Below, piece by piece: positions 18,809 through 28,356 of a stretch of DNA of 64,000 bases. Source of the DNA: Sulfitobacter sp. SK012 (lineage in GTDB: Bacteria > Pseudomonadota > Alphaproteobacteria > Rhodobacterales > Rhodobacteraceae); the NCBI RefSeq assembly GCF_003352085.1, contig NZ_CP025805.1, positions 62,001-126,000 on the forward strand, read 5' to 3'. Position 1 is the first letter of the stretch. Each line of letters begins with the position of its first letter. The notes below the pieces were generated by a model. That model was not told the DNA's origin. It saw only the letters and a program-made list of their open reading frames with translations, and ran no database searches. The position numbers and the translations under genes are program-made.

Positions 18809-19531
18809 TCATAAACAATACCCGTTTCCAAATTTGAGCAGCCCACCAGGGTTCTGTCGCAAAGTTTTCGCGGTTGGTTGGACTGGCTCGCGGGGGTTCT
18901 GTTGCAAAGTTTGGCAAATAGCGGATTCATAGCTGACGCTAGACACAGTTATCCAGCGAGGGCGGCGAATTGCTGGAATGCGGATTGTCAGTTTCTTGAT
19001 GAACCGGTGGTCCTGCTCAATGATTTTGTTCAGATATTTGACCTGCAGGATTTCGATCAGCCAAAACCACCCGTTCAAAATCAGTAGGCAATTCATGTTG
19101 TGCAGCCCTGCGAGATTTGCCCCACTTTTGTCGATTACAACTCTGTCGGGGAAGCCGTTGTTGCCGATTGTGCGTGCAAAAAACGCCGTTGCTGCAGCCT
19201 CATCCCGGTGCTCCGAAAGCATAAAATCAAGGGTTTTCCCGAACTTGTCGATGGCTCGGTAATAATACGTCCACTTGCCTTTCACCTTGATATAAGTTTC
19301 ATCCATGCGCCAGGATACAGCAGTCTTTCGCTTTCGTTTGTGCGCTTCCATCGCAATCAAGGGGGAGAACTTTATCACCCAACGGTTCAGCGTTGCATGG
19401 TCAACTTCGGCCCCACGTTCCGCCATAATCTCCTCCAGATCACGATACGAAACGGCATATCGTACATAGAAAAACACAGCGTACAGGATCACGGATCTGG
19501 GATAGTGGCTGCCTTTGAAATCAATCGTCAC
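18809..19531 (-). pseudogene. IS6-family transposase, C terminus deleted
   Basis: The first 180 residues are a good IS6-type transposase (ILYAVFFYVRYAVSYRDLEE, MDETYIKVKGKWTYYYRAID, VVIDKSGANLAG, KIIEQDHRFIKKLT). After KKLT the family continues with about 50 conserved residues, but here the frame runs into unrelated sequence and out past the element end. The copy is only about 70% like the one at 5.0-5.7 kb by eye, so the two are different elements, not duplicates. Confidence 0.82.
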
Positions 19532-19618
19532 GTTTTGATGCTCACCCTCGAATTCAAAAGGCGGCGTCTACCACAGATTACCAAGCAGGCCCATATTCTA
19601 AAAGTTTGCGACAGAACC
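18849..19618 (-). mobile_element. IS6-family insertion sequence, defective, with doubled end
   Basis: Bounded by GGTTCTGTCGCAAAGTTTT at 18849 and its complement ending at 19618. A second end-like sequence, GGTTCTGTTGCAAAGTTTGG, lies at 18895, 46 bases inside. The element is about 60 bp shorter than the copy at 4965, in line with the deletion seen in its transposase. Confidence 0.8.
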
Positions 19619-19683
19619 TTTCCGAATGCACTCTTTGGGTCTGGGCAAGGATGTAGGTGCCTAACACGGCACACTATCGGTCT

Positions 19684-20664
19684 TTACCTGATCTTAAGAA
19701 TCACCTTTCCCGCGAGTTGGCGGGAGGCAAGGGCCGCGAACATATCGTTAACATCGTCGAGGGCGTGCGTTCCCTCAATCGGGCAAATCAGCGTTCCGTC
19801 CATAATCATGTCGAGCACCGACCTAGACCCCCGCATCCAATCCTCAGACCCATAGTCCATGTGGCCCAAATGCATGCGGGTAAATGTCAGTGATTTTTTG
19901 ACCAATTGTTCCCAGAGGTTCGCAAAGGGTTTCCCTTCAGCCTCACCATAGCTGACGACATGCCCAAGCGGGCGGATAGTTTCAAAGCTGCGATCGAGGA
20001 TAGAAGCGCCTGTGGAATCAATAACTTTGTCGACGCCGCGCCCTTTGGTAAAATCCGCGACGGCTTCAACAAAATCCTCTTTGCTCCTGTTAATGACAAG
20101 GTCCGCCCCAAAATCCAGCGCACGTTTTTCTTTGCCTGCAGTGCCAACGGTTCCGATCACCTGCGCGCCGGCGGCTTTGGCCAGTTGCGTCAGATACAGC
20201 CCAACGCCGCCGCCAATCGCATGGATAAGAACGGTATCACCCGGCTGTGTCTTGCTTACCGTATGGAGCAGGTTCCAAGCGGTCATGGCCTGCACATAAA
20301 ACGCCGCACCGACATCAAATCCGATACCTTGCGGCAGTTTGATCAACCGCTCGGTCGGAACCGCGCAATACTCTGCAAAGGAACCGGCGTCCTCGCTGAA
20401 AGCTGCGACCCGGTCCCCTATGGCAATACCGGTCACATCTGGCCCGATCTGCGACACTGTGCCAGCCAGCTCAAGCCCCGCGACCAGTGGATAACCTTTA
20501 GGATGGGGGTAAATGCCGCTGCGCATCATTAGATCGGCATAGTTCAATCCGGCGTAGGCAACTTGGACGACGACTTGGCCAAGAAACGAGGTGGGCGCGG
20601 GAACGTCCTTGATCACCGTTGATTCTGGTCGTCCATCGGGTGTTTCAAAAACTACCGCGCGCAT
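19684..20664 (-). CDS. NADPH:quinone reductase-like zinc-free alcohol dehydrogenase family protein
   Basis: 326 residues of the medium-chain dehydrogenase/reductase family. The GroES-like half (1-120) lacks the zinc-ligand cysteines, as in quinone oxidoreductases. The Rossmann half has the dinucleotide motif in HAIGGGVGLYLTQLAKAAGAQVIGTVG (about 150-175) and the family RGVDKVIDSTG strand. Such enzymes reduce quinones or enoyl-type substrates with NADPH. The start is preceded by AGGG. It lies between an IS6 element and the hydantoinase locus, and nothing nearby fixes its role. Confidence 0.88.
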   Translation of the reverse strand: MRAVVFETPDGRPESTVIKDVPAPTSFLGQVVVQVAYAGLNYADLMMRSGIYPHPKGYPLVAGLELAGTVSQIGPDVTGIAIGDRVAAFSEDAGSFAEYCAVPTERLIKLPQGIGFDVGAAFYVQAMTAWNLLHTVSKTQPGDTVLIHAIGGGVGLYLTQLAKAAGAQVIGTVGTAGKEKRALDFGADLVINRSKEDFVEAVADFTKGRGVDKVIDSTGASILDRSFETIRPLGHVVSYGEAEGKPFANLWEQLVKKSLTFTRMHLGHMDYGSEDWMRGSRSVLDMIMDGTLICPIEGTHALDDVNDMFAALASRQLAGKVILKIR

Positions 20665-20969
20665 TGGGTTCCCTTTCAGTCAATGGAGTCTTGAGGCATG
20701 ACGCACTGCTCGAAACCAGTCGGGCGTTCGATTGATGTTTGCGGCTCTATCATTACGCTATTGTGAATATGTCCAGCCCAAGAGAACAGGTTTGCGAAAG
20801 CGGACCGCTTTACATTCATTCGAACCGCCCAAAAAATGGGCAGACCGCTGCTTGTTGCCATGTGTGTCGGCACAACAATGGCACCTTGCCTGAGTTTATA
20901 TGGTGCAGACTAGGCAATTGACGCGCTTGGCCCTCAGATTATGTAAAGCAACGCAGCGGGGGAGCTAAC
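20665..20969. other. Gap between quinone reductase-like gene and hyuA
   Basis: 305 bases between divergently transcribed genes. It contains a stretch with short self-complementary pieces (CGGACCGC, CGAACCGCCC and a nearby GGGC run around 20800-20840). I see no convincing gene. The last bases carry a GGGGGAG ribosome-binding site for hyuA, and promoters for both genes must lie here, but no clear -35/-10 pair stands out. Confidence 0.5.
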
Positions 20970-23048
20970 ATGAAGACAATTGGCGTTGACGTCGGAGGGA
21001 CATTTACCGACCTGATCTTTTTTGACCCCGACACTGGAGATCTGGGGATACACAAGGTTCCAACAACGCCCGACGATCCCTCCCGTGGCGTCATCGAGGG
21101 CATCAATGCGATCTGTGATTTGAATGGCTTCCAACCTGAGGACATCGACCACGTGTTTCACGGCACCACGACCGCGACAAATGCGGTGCTGGAGGGCAAA
21201 GGCGCGCGGGCAGGAATGATCACGAACGAAGGCTTTCGTGATGTGCTGCACATCGGGCGCCACCAACGGGTTGAGCATTATTCGATCATGCAGGAACTGC
21301 CGTGGCAAAACCGCCCGCTGATTGCACGACGTTACCGTAAGACTGTGGCTGGGCGGGTGACCCCGCCAACTGGCGCAGAACTGGTGCCCCTGAATGAGGT
21401 AGAGGTGCGCACCGCTGCAGAGCAATTGTTTGACGCGGGTGTTGACGCAGTTGCGATCTGTTTCCTGTTTTCTTACCTCAACCCCACCCATGAATTGCGC
21501 GCCAAAGCGATTGTGCAAGACGTCATGCCCGATGCCTTTGTAACCACGTCAGCAGAGATCTCTCCCCAGTTTCGCGAATTTGAACGATTTACTACAGCGG
21601 CTTTGGCGGCCTTTGTGGGCCCCAAGATGGGCAGTTATATCTCCGGTCTAGGTGAGGCTCTGCGCCGCATGGGTGTAAAAGGAGACCTGCGGATCATGGC
21701 CTCGAACGGTGGTGTTGCGACGCCAAGGATGGTGACCGAAAATCCGGCTCTTACCCTGATGTCCGGTCTTGCGGCGGGGGTTCTTGGTGGTGGATGGATC
21801 GGTGCGCAATGTGGACGCACACGGCTGATCACCTTTGATATCGGGGGCACCTCTGCGGATATCGGCATCGCCGTGGACGGGACATTTGCGCAAACCGATG
21901 CCCGCTCTACGTCTATCGCGGGGTTCCCATTGCTGATGCCGATGCTGGATATTCACACCATCGGTGCGGGTGGCGGGTCAATCGCCTATGTGGATAAAGG
22001 TGGGGCGTTTCGCGTCGGACCACAAAGCGCCGGTGCCGTGCCCGGACCTGCAGCTTACGGCAAGGGCGGGACGCAACCCACTGTGACGGACGCCAATTTG
22101 GTGTTGGGACGGCTGGAGCCTGGCGACTTTCTCGGCGGTGAGATGGGGTTGGACGCGGCCGCTTCTGACGCAGTGATCGGCCAGCTCGCAAGCGATCTGG
22201 GGATCGAGAAGCTGGCGGCAGCCGAAGGGGTCCTGACAATATTGAATGCCAATATGGCCAACGCAATTCGGTCTCGCACTGTGCAGAAAGGCATCGACCC
22301 ACGCGGTTTTGCGCTTGTTGCAATGGGTGGGGCAGGGCCGCTGCACGGTGCCGAAGTAGCCATGATGTTGCAAATTCCCGAAGTCATCATTCCGCCCTAT
22401 CCCGGCATAACCTCTGCCATGGGGCTCTTAACAGCGGACCTCAAATACGACGCGATCCGCACGCAGTTTCAGGTGTCAACGTCGTGTGATCTGGATTGGA
22501 TCAATGCTGATTTTAGCGCGATGGAGGCCGATCTGATGGCGCGTTTTGCGCAAGACGGTGTCGAAGGGAATGATGTTGCGTTTCAACGGTCAGGCGATCT
22601 GCGGTATGTTGGGCAGGGATATGAATTGAAGGTGCCATTCGCAGCAGGTCTGATAGACGCGGTTGCCATTGCGGATGTGTGGAACATGTTCCATGGCATC
22701 CACGCCGCAGAATACGGCCACGCCTTTGAAGATAGCCCTATCGAGCTGGTGAATTTGCGCGTCACAGCCGTGGGGCACATGCCCAAGCTTGAACACATGC
22801 CACGCCTTGAAGGCGGTAGCCTTGAAACCGCGTTTTTGTATACACGTGAGAGCGTTTTCAGAGAGGCTGGCATTCTCAAAACCTTTGAGACAAGCGTCTA
22901 TAGGCGGGATGCTTTGCCGGTCGGTACACCGATCAACGGCCCAGCCATCCTTTTGCAAAAAGACAGCACAACTGTCGTGCCCTCCAAGGCCACAGCCTTT
23001 GTGCACGCATCGGGAAGTATCATCATCACATTGGAGAGCCAGCCATGA
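20970..23048 (+). CDS. hyuA: Hydantoinase/oxoprolinase family protein, subunit A
   Basis: 692 residues, typical length for HyuA / N-methylhydantoinase A. An actin-like ATPase fold is marked by IGVDVGGTFTDLIFFDP (4-20), the GTTTATNAVLE loop near 65 and a second phosphate motif FDIGGTSADIG near 290. The family hydrolyses five-membered cyclic amides such as hydantoins or oxoproline, coupled to ATP, together with subunit B. The start follows GGGGGAG. Its stop overlaps the hyuB start (ATGA). The opposing operon encodes a second, metal-dependent ring-opening enzyme, so the locus holds two types of cyclic amide hydrolase. Confidence 0.93.
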   Translation: MKTIGVDVGGTFTDLIFFDPDTGDLGIHKVPTTPDDPSRGVIEGINAICDLNGFQPEDIDHVFHGTTTATNAVLEGKGARAGMITNEGFRDVLHIGRHQRVEHYSIMQELPWQNRPLIARRYRKTVAGRVTPPTGAELVPLNEVEVRTAAEQLFDAGVDAVAICFLFSYLNPTHELRAKAIVQDVMPDAFVTTSAEISPQFREFERFTTAALAAFVGPKMGSYISGLGEALRRMGVKGDLRIMASNGGVATPRMVTENPALTLMSGLAAGVLGGGWIGAQCGRTRLITFDIGGTSADIGIAVDGTFAQTDARSTSIAGFPLLMPMLDIHTIGAGGGSIAYVDKGGAFRVGPQSAGAVPGPAAYGKGGTQPTVTDANLVLGRLEPGDFLGGEMGLDAAASDAVIGQLASDLGIEKLAAAEGVLTILNANMANAIRSRTVQKGIDPRGFALVAMGGAGPLHGAEVAMMLQIPEVIIPPYPGITSAMGLLTADLKYDAIRTQFQVSTSCDLDWINADFSAMEADLMARFAQDGVEGNDVAFQRSGDLRYVGQGYELKVPFAAGLIDAVAIADVWNMFHGIHAAEYGHAFEDSPIELVNLRVTAVGHMPKLEHMPRLEGGSLETAFLYTRESVFREAGILKTFETSVYRRDALPVGTPINGPAILLQKDSTTVVPSKATAFVHASGSIIITLESQP

Positions 23049-24751
23049 CCCGCATAGATCCTGTGACCGCCGCTGTCATCCAAGGTGGACTTGAGAACAT
23101 CGCGGTTGAGATGGGTCATAAGCTGATGCGGATGTCCTATTCATCCATTATCCGCGAGTCCGAGGATTTTGGCGCGGCCCTCACAGACGCGGACGGCCTG
23201 CAGATGTGTGAATGCAAGATGTCCACGCCCCTGCAATCTGGGCCCATTCCGGGCTATGTGCGTAACGTTCTTGAAGTGCTCAAGGAACGCGGTGATCCGG
23301 CCAGGATCGGTGATGTGATCATGCACAACGATCCTTATGGCGGGGCCAGTCATGGGCCGGACGTCGCGTTCTGTGTGCCGGTCTTCTTGGCGGAGGAGCT
23401 GATCGGCTGGTCCGTCACCACGGCCCATCACCTTGATATCGGGGCGCTGTCACCGGGCAGTTGCGGGATTGTAGACGCGGTTGATACCTATGCCGAAGGG
23501 CTGCAATTCAAGGCGATCAAAGTCTATGATAGGGGGGTCAAGAACGAAGCCGTCTGGCACATCCTGCGGGCAAACATTCGTGCCCAAGATTTGGTTGTCG
23601 GTGACATGGAAGCACAGATTGAGTCTGCGCGCATTGGTGCTGCCCGTTTCCTTGAGCTGGTCGGCCACCACGGGTTAGAGCAGACGATGGCCGCTTTCCA
23701 CGATCTAATGGATTATTCCGAACGCCTGATGCGCAGTGCGATCCGCGATCTACCCGACGGGGATTATAGTGCAACGACTTATCTTGACGGATTTTTGGAT
23801 GATCCCGATCCATCACGCAGCAAACTGCCGTTGGTCGTGACGTTGAAAGTGCGCGGCGATGCGTTGACCGTCGATTTGACAGGCACCGCGCCACAACTGC
23901 CCGACAAACCGATCAACATGCCCCTGATTGGGACGGTCGATTGCGCGGTCTGGCTCACGATCCGGTCGATCCTGCTGGACACGGTGAGCTACGGCAATAT
24001 CCCGCAAAACTCAGGCCTGACCCGCCCGATTGAAATCGTGGCACCCAAAGGTTGCCTTGCCAATCCGATCTTTCCCGCCCCCGTCATCGCGCGGTTCTGT
24101 TCTGGGAACCAATTGGCCGACACCGTGATGCGTGCCTTTGCCCAAGTTGTGCCGCAACAGGTCTCTGCCGGCATCGGGAACCTGCGCGTTGTCGCGATAT
24201 CGGGCCTTAAGGCGGGCAACCATTGGGTACATATGGAGATCATGGAAGGCAGCTATGGTGGGCGGTTTGGCATGGACGGGATGGACGCCGTCGATACGCT
24301 GTATGCAAACACCCGCAATAATCCGGTTGAAGATATTGAATCGCATATCCCGCTGCGGGTTGAACGCTATGAGCTGCGCGAAGACGCCATGGCCGCAGGC
24401 CAGTGGCGCGGTGGCATTGGTGCGATCAGGGAGTTCACATTTCTGGAAGATGCGGGCTTTTCGCTGGAAGGTGACGGGCATGCCTTTGAACCTTGGGGGT
24501 TTGACGGCGGTGCAGATGGGCATGTGGCCTCTTTGACCTTGATACGTTCGGACGGAACGGAGCAGATGTTGCCGTCCAAAGTACCCTATTTCAAAGTGAA
24601 AGCTGGTGACAGACTGGTGTCTCTTGGCCCGTGTGGTGGGGGGTATGGCGACGCAGCGCTGCGCCCGCGCGAGGCGATTGCAGCAGATGTTGCGGACGGA
24701 TTGATCTGCGCAGATGTCGCACGTCGGTTGTTCGCTCAAGCCGAGAAATGA
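23045..24751 (+). CDS. hyuB: Hydantoinase/oxoprolinase family protein, subunit B
   Basis: 568 residues, the normal length of HyuB. The N terminus DPVTAAVIQGGLENIAVEMGHKLMRMSYS and the motifs HNDPYGGASHGPDV and HHLDIGALSPGSCG are characteristic. It forms the catalytic complex with HyuA. It begins inside the hyuA stop codon, and its 3' end overlaps the convergent COG0523 GTPase gene by 16 bases, so the two operons meet with no room for a terminator between them. Confidence 0.93.
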   Translation: MTRIDPVTAAVIQGGLENIAVEMGHKLMRMSYSSIIRESEDFGAALTDADGLQMCECKMSTPLQSGPIPGYVRNVLEVLKERGDPARIGDVIMHNDPYGGASHGPDVAFCVPVFLAEELIGWSVTTAHHLDIGALSPGSCGIVDAVDTYAEGLQFKAIKVYDRGVKNEAVWHILRANIRAQDLVVGDMEAQIESARIGAARFLELVGHHGLEQTMAAFHDLMDYSERLMRSAIRDLPDGDYSATTYLDGFLDDPDPSRSKLPLVVTLKVRGDALTVDLTGTAPQLPDKPINMPLIGTVDCAVWLTIRSILLDTVSYGNIPQNSGLTRPIEIVAPKGCLANPIFPAPVIARFCSGNQLADTVMRAFAQVVPQQVSAGIGNLRVVAISGLKAGNHWVHMEIMEGSYGGRFGMDGMDAVDTLYANTRNNPVEDIESHIPLRVERYELREDAMAAGQWRGGIGAIREFTFLEDAGFSLEGDGHAFEPWGFDGGADGHVASLTLIRSDGTEQMLPSKVPYFKVKAGDRLVSLGPCGGGYGDAALRPREAIAADVADGLICADVARRLFAQAEK

Positions 24752-25695
24752 TTGAAGGAAGCGGCAAGCTGGTCTTGGGAAAAACCGCGGCCAATCACGG
24801 CGATGGTGTTGTCGCCCTCAACGGGTGTAGCACTTTCCGGCAAGATCTCCGGTGATTGAACCGAGCGGCGTACAGTTTGCAGCAAGAGCCTGCCTGCGGG
24901 CGTGACCACAACACCTTTAACCCGAACAATCTGATCACCGCGCGCATAGAGTAGGGCGGAGAGCCACACAGTAAAAGCAGTCCAATCCGGCGTGTCGCCA
25001 AGGTCAAGCTGGCAGGCGTTGATCGGGCTGCTGTCGTGTTCAGAAATCTCAGGCAAGGCAAAGGGCTCATCATCGGACCACGGGTCTTTAAGGCCCAAGG
25101 GGCTGCCAAAGCGTGCGGCGGATAAGGTGGCACCGGGTGCAATGGCTCTCAATGTGGCGCCCAATCGGGCCAAGTCTTTTGGGGCGGCAAGATCAGTTTT
25201 GGTCAGGATCAATCGGTCAGCTGCTTCTATTTGCTGTCGGCAAAGCACCTCTTGCTCCATCTGTGTTCTGGCGTTTAGCGCATCAACAATGACGATTGTT
25301 TCAACGACAACGATCTGACGTACCAAGACCGGATGTGCCTGTATCATGGCTAATATAGCTGCGGGGTCAGCAAGGCCGCTGGTTTCCAGCACGATATTTT
25401 CCACGCGCATGCTGGGATCTGCCAAACCGGAGCGGTCATCGCATAGGCCCAGTAGAACTCGAAGGAAATCGCTCTGGCCTGTGCAACAGACGCAGGCTCC
25501 CGCTAAAAGGGTCAGGCGGTCCGCAGCGCTGAGCAGTGCATCATCAACCGGGGCCGCCGCTGCTTCGTTCACGATTACATGTACGCGTCCAAATGCCCGT
25601 TCATGCAGGTGATGGCGCAGCCAAGTCGTCTTGCCAGACCCAAGGAAACCGCCCAGAATTGTGAGACGAAGACGACCCTCGGTCGCTTCCTTCAT
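24736..25695 (-). CDS. CobW/COG0523-family GTPase, putative metallochaperone
   Basis: 319 residues. P-loop ILGGFLGSGKTTW (9-21) and NKTD-like LTKTDLA motif. The COG0523 metal motif, normally GCxCC, reads ACVCC here at about residue 67, so both paired Cys remain. Members of the family deliver zinc, cobalt or other metals to enzymes using GTP. It is the last gene of the leftward operon and starts in the stop codon of the small CxxC gene. The operon encodes a dihydropyrimidinase whose ligands bind two metal ions, which makes metal supply to that enzyme a reasonable inference. Confidence 0.87.
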   Translation of the reverse strand: MKEATEGRLRLTILGGFLGSGKTTWLRHHLHERAFGRVHVIVNEAAAAPVDDALLSAADRLTLLAGACVCCTGQSDFLRVLLGLCDDRSGLADPSMRVENIVLETSGLADPAAILAMIQAHPVLVRQIVVVETIVIVDALNARTQMEQEVLCRQQIEAADRLILTKTDLAAPKDLARLGATLRAIAPGATLSAARFGSPLGLKDPWSDDEPFALPEISEHDSSPINACQLDLGDTPDWTAFTVWLSALLYARGDQIVRVKGVVVTPAGRLLLQTVRRSVQSPEILPESATPVEGDNTIAVIGRGFSQDQLAASFNHFSA

Positions 25696-25967
25696 AACTC
25701 CAGCGGGTCAAAGACGCGTCCGCTGCGTTTTTCAAACTCGCTCCACAGCGCCTCAAGGTTGGGCACGATGGTTTGGCCGCCGCCAGCAGAGATCACCTGA
25801 ATACCGGGAATGACCCCGCCATCATGGGTTTTGATGCCCGACCCCTGAAGTACCTCATTCAGAACCTGCACGCGGCGAAACCGTTCGCGCAGGCGCTCAT
25901 GTGGTGTTGCGGTTCCTGCTTCGGTCCAATGGCCGGGGGCCGCTGGGAAACCGCAGGCGCTGCACAT
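25692..25967 (-). CDS. Small CxxC protein, unknown function
   Basis: 91 residues. It opens with [18 protein letters not shown], a single CxxC pair of rubredoxin or zinc-ribbon type, followed by an Arg-rich helix (RLRERFRRVQVLNEVL) and a glycine-rich segment. The C-terminal part SGRVFDPLEL has no recognised motif. It overlaps its upstream neighbour by one base (TGATG) and its downstream neighbour by four, so expression is tied to the operon. Only two Cys are present, so a metal site would need a dimer or a partner such as the adjacent GTPase. Confidence 0.8.
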   Translation of the reverse strand: MCSACGFPAAPGHWTEAGTATPHERLRERFRRVQVLNEVLQGSGIKTHDGGVIPGIQVISAGGGQTIVPNLEALWSEFEKRSGRVFDPLEL

Positions 25968-26869
25968 CAGATCACCTCTGGGCGGGCGTCGCCCTCGAAC
26001 GGGAACCGCGCACGGAAATCGTTGGCGATGCTGTCAAACGTCATCCACTCGCACCCTTCATGGCCATTTATGTATTCGATCAGCCGCTCCAGCATCAGCA
26101 GAACCTGCGGACGACCGGACACATCGGGGTGGATAGTTATCGCAAACACCGCGTAATCCATCTCGCGGTAGACCCAGTCGAATTGATCTTTCCACAATTG
26201 CTCAATATCGCGGGGGTTCACAAAACCGTGGCTGTTGGGCGAATTTTTGATGAACATCATGGGCGGCAAATCATCGACATACCAATTGGCGGCGATATCC
26301 ACCAAATCGATCTCGTGACCGTGTTCCAGCGGATGCATCCAATCGGCGGCTGTCTTTGTATAGTCGATCACATTCCATTCATCACCCGTGCGGGCATAGA
26401 AAGGCTGAAAGTCGCGATATCCTTGGCTATGATCGTAGGAAAAGTTGTATTTTTGCAGCAAGGCGGCTGTAGAATTCGACATCTCCCACCACGGGGCAAC
26501 ATAGCCGGTGGGCACCTTGCCAGTCAGTTTTTCAATCAGCTCAATTGATTTGACCAGCACGTCCTCTTCTTGGGTCGGCGTCATCGCGACGGGGTTTTCA
26601 TGCATGTAGCCATGCGCGCCAACCTCATGGCCCGCATCGACGATCATCTGCATTTCCTTCGGAAAGGTCTCAAGGCTGTGACCGGGGATGAAAAAACTGG
26701 TCTGCATGTCGTATTTCTTGAACATACGCAGCAGGCGGGGAATACCCACTTCGGTGGCAAAGATGCCGCGTTGGATGTCGGAGGGGCTATCACCGCCGCC
26801 ATACGACCCGATCCAGCCTGCAACAGAGTCGATGTCAGTGCCAATGGCACACATGATTTTCTTAGTCAT
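25967..26869 (-). CDS. NodB-type polysaccharide deacetylase family hydrolase
   Basis: 300 residues of the carbohydrate esterase 4 / PuuE-like fold. The catalytic strand [14 protein letters not shown] carries the Asp pair, and the [13 protein letters not shown] motif holds the two metal-binding His. In purine- and pyrimidine-catabolic operons, relatives of this fold are cofactor-free or metal-dependent amidohydrolases (the allantoinase PuuE is one), not sugar deacetylases. The position next to dihydropyrimidinase supports an amidohydrolase role. The start has an AGGAG box. It shares the operon with a second, different NodB-type gene at 29285. Confidence 0.85.
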   Translation of the reverse strand: MTKKIMCAIGTDIDSVAGWIGSYGGGDSPSDIQRGIFATEVGIPRLLRMFKKYDMQTSFFIPGHSLETFPKEMQMIVDAGHEVGAHGYMHENPVAMTPTQEEDVLVKSIELIEKLTGKVPTGYVAPWWEMSNSTAALLQKYNFSYDHSQGYRDFQPFYARTGDEWNVIDYTKTAADWMHPLEHGHEIDLVDIAANWYVDDLPPMMFIKNSPNSHGFVNPRDIEQLWKDQFDWVYREMDYAVFAITIHPDVSGRPQVLLMLERLIEYINGHEGCEWMTFDSIANDFRARFPFEGDARPEVI

Positions 26870-26890
26870 TTTGGGATCTCCTAAGGGGCG

Positions 26891-28348
26891 TTAAACGCCG
26901 ATGGGCATATGTTTCGGGTCACGTGCAACGGGGCGCGGCGCGATCAATTCCTTCCAAACAGAGAGTGCTTGGCTGGTGGGCGGAAATGCGGGGCGTTCAA
27001 TGAACTTGCCACGGCCCGGTTGCGCCTGACTGCCAGCACCAGCGTCCCAAACCACGTCGCCGCGTGATAACGTAAAGCGCGGCATGCCTGTCACATCGAA
27101 CCCTTCAAAGACGTTGTAATCGATGGCGGATTTCTGGGTCTTGGCGCTAATCGTCTTGCTGGCCTTTGGATCCCAAACAACAAGGTCGGCATCCGCGCCA
27201 ACCAACACAGCCCCTTTGCGGGGATATATATTCAGAATCTTGGCAATGTTGGTCGAGGTTAGTGCCACAAATTCATTCATCGTCAGCCGACCCGTCACAA
27301 CGCCGTGAGTCCACAGCAAGGACATGCGGTCCTCAAGGCCGCCGGTGCCGTTTGGAATTTGGGTAAAGTCACCAATCCCCATTCGCTTTTGTTCTGTCGT
27401 AAAGGCGCAATGGTCCGTCGCCACGACCTGCAAAGATCCCGCAGCCAAGCCCGCCCAAAGCCCATCTTGGTGTTTCTTGTCGCGGAAGGGGGGGGACATA
27501 ACGCGCTGTGCGGCATGATCCCAATCGGGGTTCGCGTATTCGCTCTCATCCAGCAACAAATGTTGGATCAACGGCTCGCCCCAGACCCGCTGGCCGTTCT
27601 GGCGCGCGCGCCGGATCGCTTCATGCGCATCTTCACTGCTGGTGTGAACGATATAGACCGGAACGCCCGCGTTGTCGGCGATTGTGATGGCGCGGTTCGT
27701 CGCTTCCCCCTCGACAGAAGCGGGGCGTGAAAAGGCATGTGCCTCTGGTCCGCTGTTGCCCTCGGCCAGAAATTTCTGCTGCAATGACGCGACCAGATCG
27801 CCGTTTTCAGCGTGCACAAAAGGCAGTGCCCCCAAAGCCGCACAGCGCGAGAAGGACGCAAACATTTCGTCGTCGTTCACCATCAATGCGCCCTTGTAGG
27901 CCATGAAGTGTTTAAAGCTGTTCACGCCGCGATCAACCACAGTGGCCATGTCGTTAAATATCTGTTCCGACCAACCGGTGATGGCCATGTGAAAGCTGTA
28001 GTCACAAGACGCTTGGCGCGCAGCACGTTCAGCCCATTCATCCAAGGCGGGCAGGATCCCGTCGTCGCCGGGGATGATGTAATCGACAACCATCGTGGTC
28101 CCGCCAGAAGCCGCAGCAAAGGTGCCGCTTTCCCATGTCTCGGCGGTGCACGTGCCCATGAACGGCATTTCCAGATGCGTATGGGGGTCGATGCCGCCGG
28201 GCATGATAAAACAGCCCGTGGCGTCAATAACGGTATCTCCGCTCAAGTCAGGGCCGATCTCGGTGATGACCTCACCTTCAATCAAGATATCTGCGGTATA
28301 AGTGCGGTCAGCGGTGACAATGGTGCCGCCTTTGATGACTTTTGACAT
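26891..28348 (-). CDS. hydA: Dihydropyrimidinase / D-hydantoinase
   Basis: 485 residues, normal for the family, which opens dihydrouracil, dihydrothymine or 5-substituted hydantoin rings to N-carbamoyl amino acids. All metal ligands are present: His56 and His58 in DPHTHLE, Lys152 (carboxylated in the family) in FMAYKG, His179 in VHAENGD, His235 in IVHTSS and Asp312 in TDHCAF. It is preceded by 8 bases after the carbamoylase gene, whose product acts on its product. Central catabolic enzyme of the operon. Confidence 0.95.
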   Translation of the reverse strand: MSKVIKGGTIVTADRTYTADILIEGEVITEIGPDLSGDTVIDATGCFIMPGGIDPHTHLEMPFMGTCTAETWESGTFAAASGGTTMVVDYIIPGDDGILPALDEWAERAARQASCDYSFHMAITGWSEQIFNDMATVVDRGVNSFKHFMAYKGALMVNDDEMFASFSRCAALGALPFVHAENGDLVASLQQKFLAEGNSGPEAHAFSRPASVEGEATNRAITIADNAGVPVYIVHTSSEDAHEAIRRARQNGQRVWGEPLIQHLLLDESEYANPDWDHAAQRVMSPPFRDKKHQDGLWAGLAAGSLQVVATDHCAFTTEQKRMGIGDFTQIPNGTGGLEDRMSLLWTHGVVTGRLTMNEFVALTSTNIAKILNIYPRKGAVLVGADADLVVWDPKASKTISAKTQKSAIDYNVFEGFDVTGMPRFTLSRGDVVWDAGAGSQAQPGRGKFIERPAFPPTSQALSVWKELIAPRPVARDPKHMPIGV

Positions 28349-28356
28349 GTTTTTCC

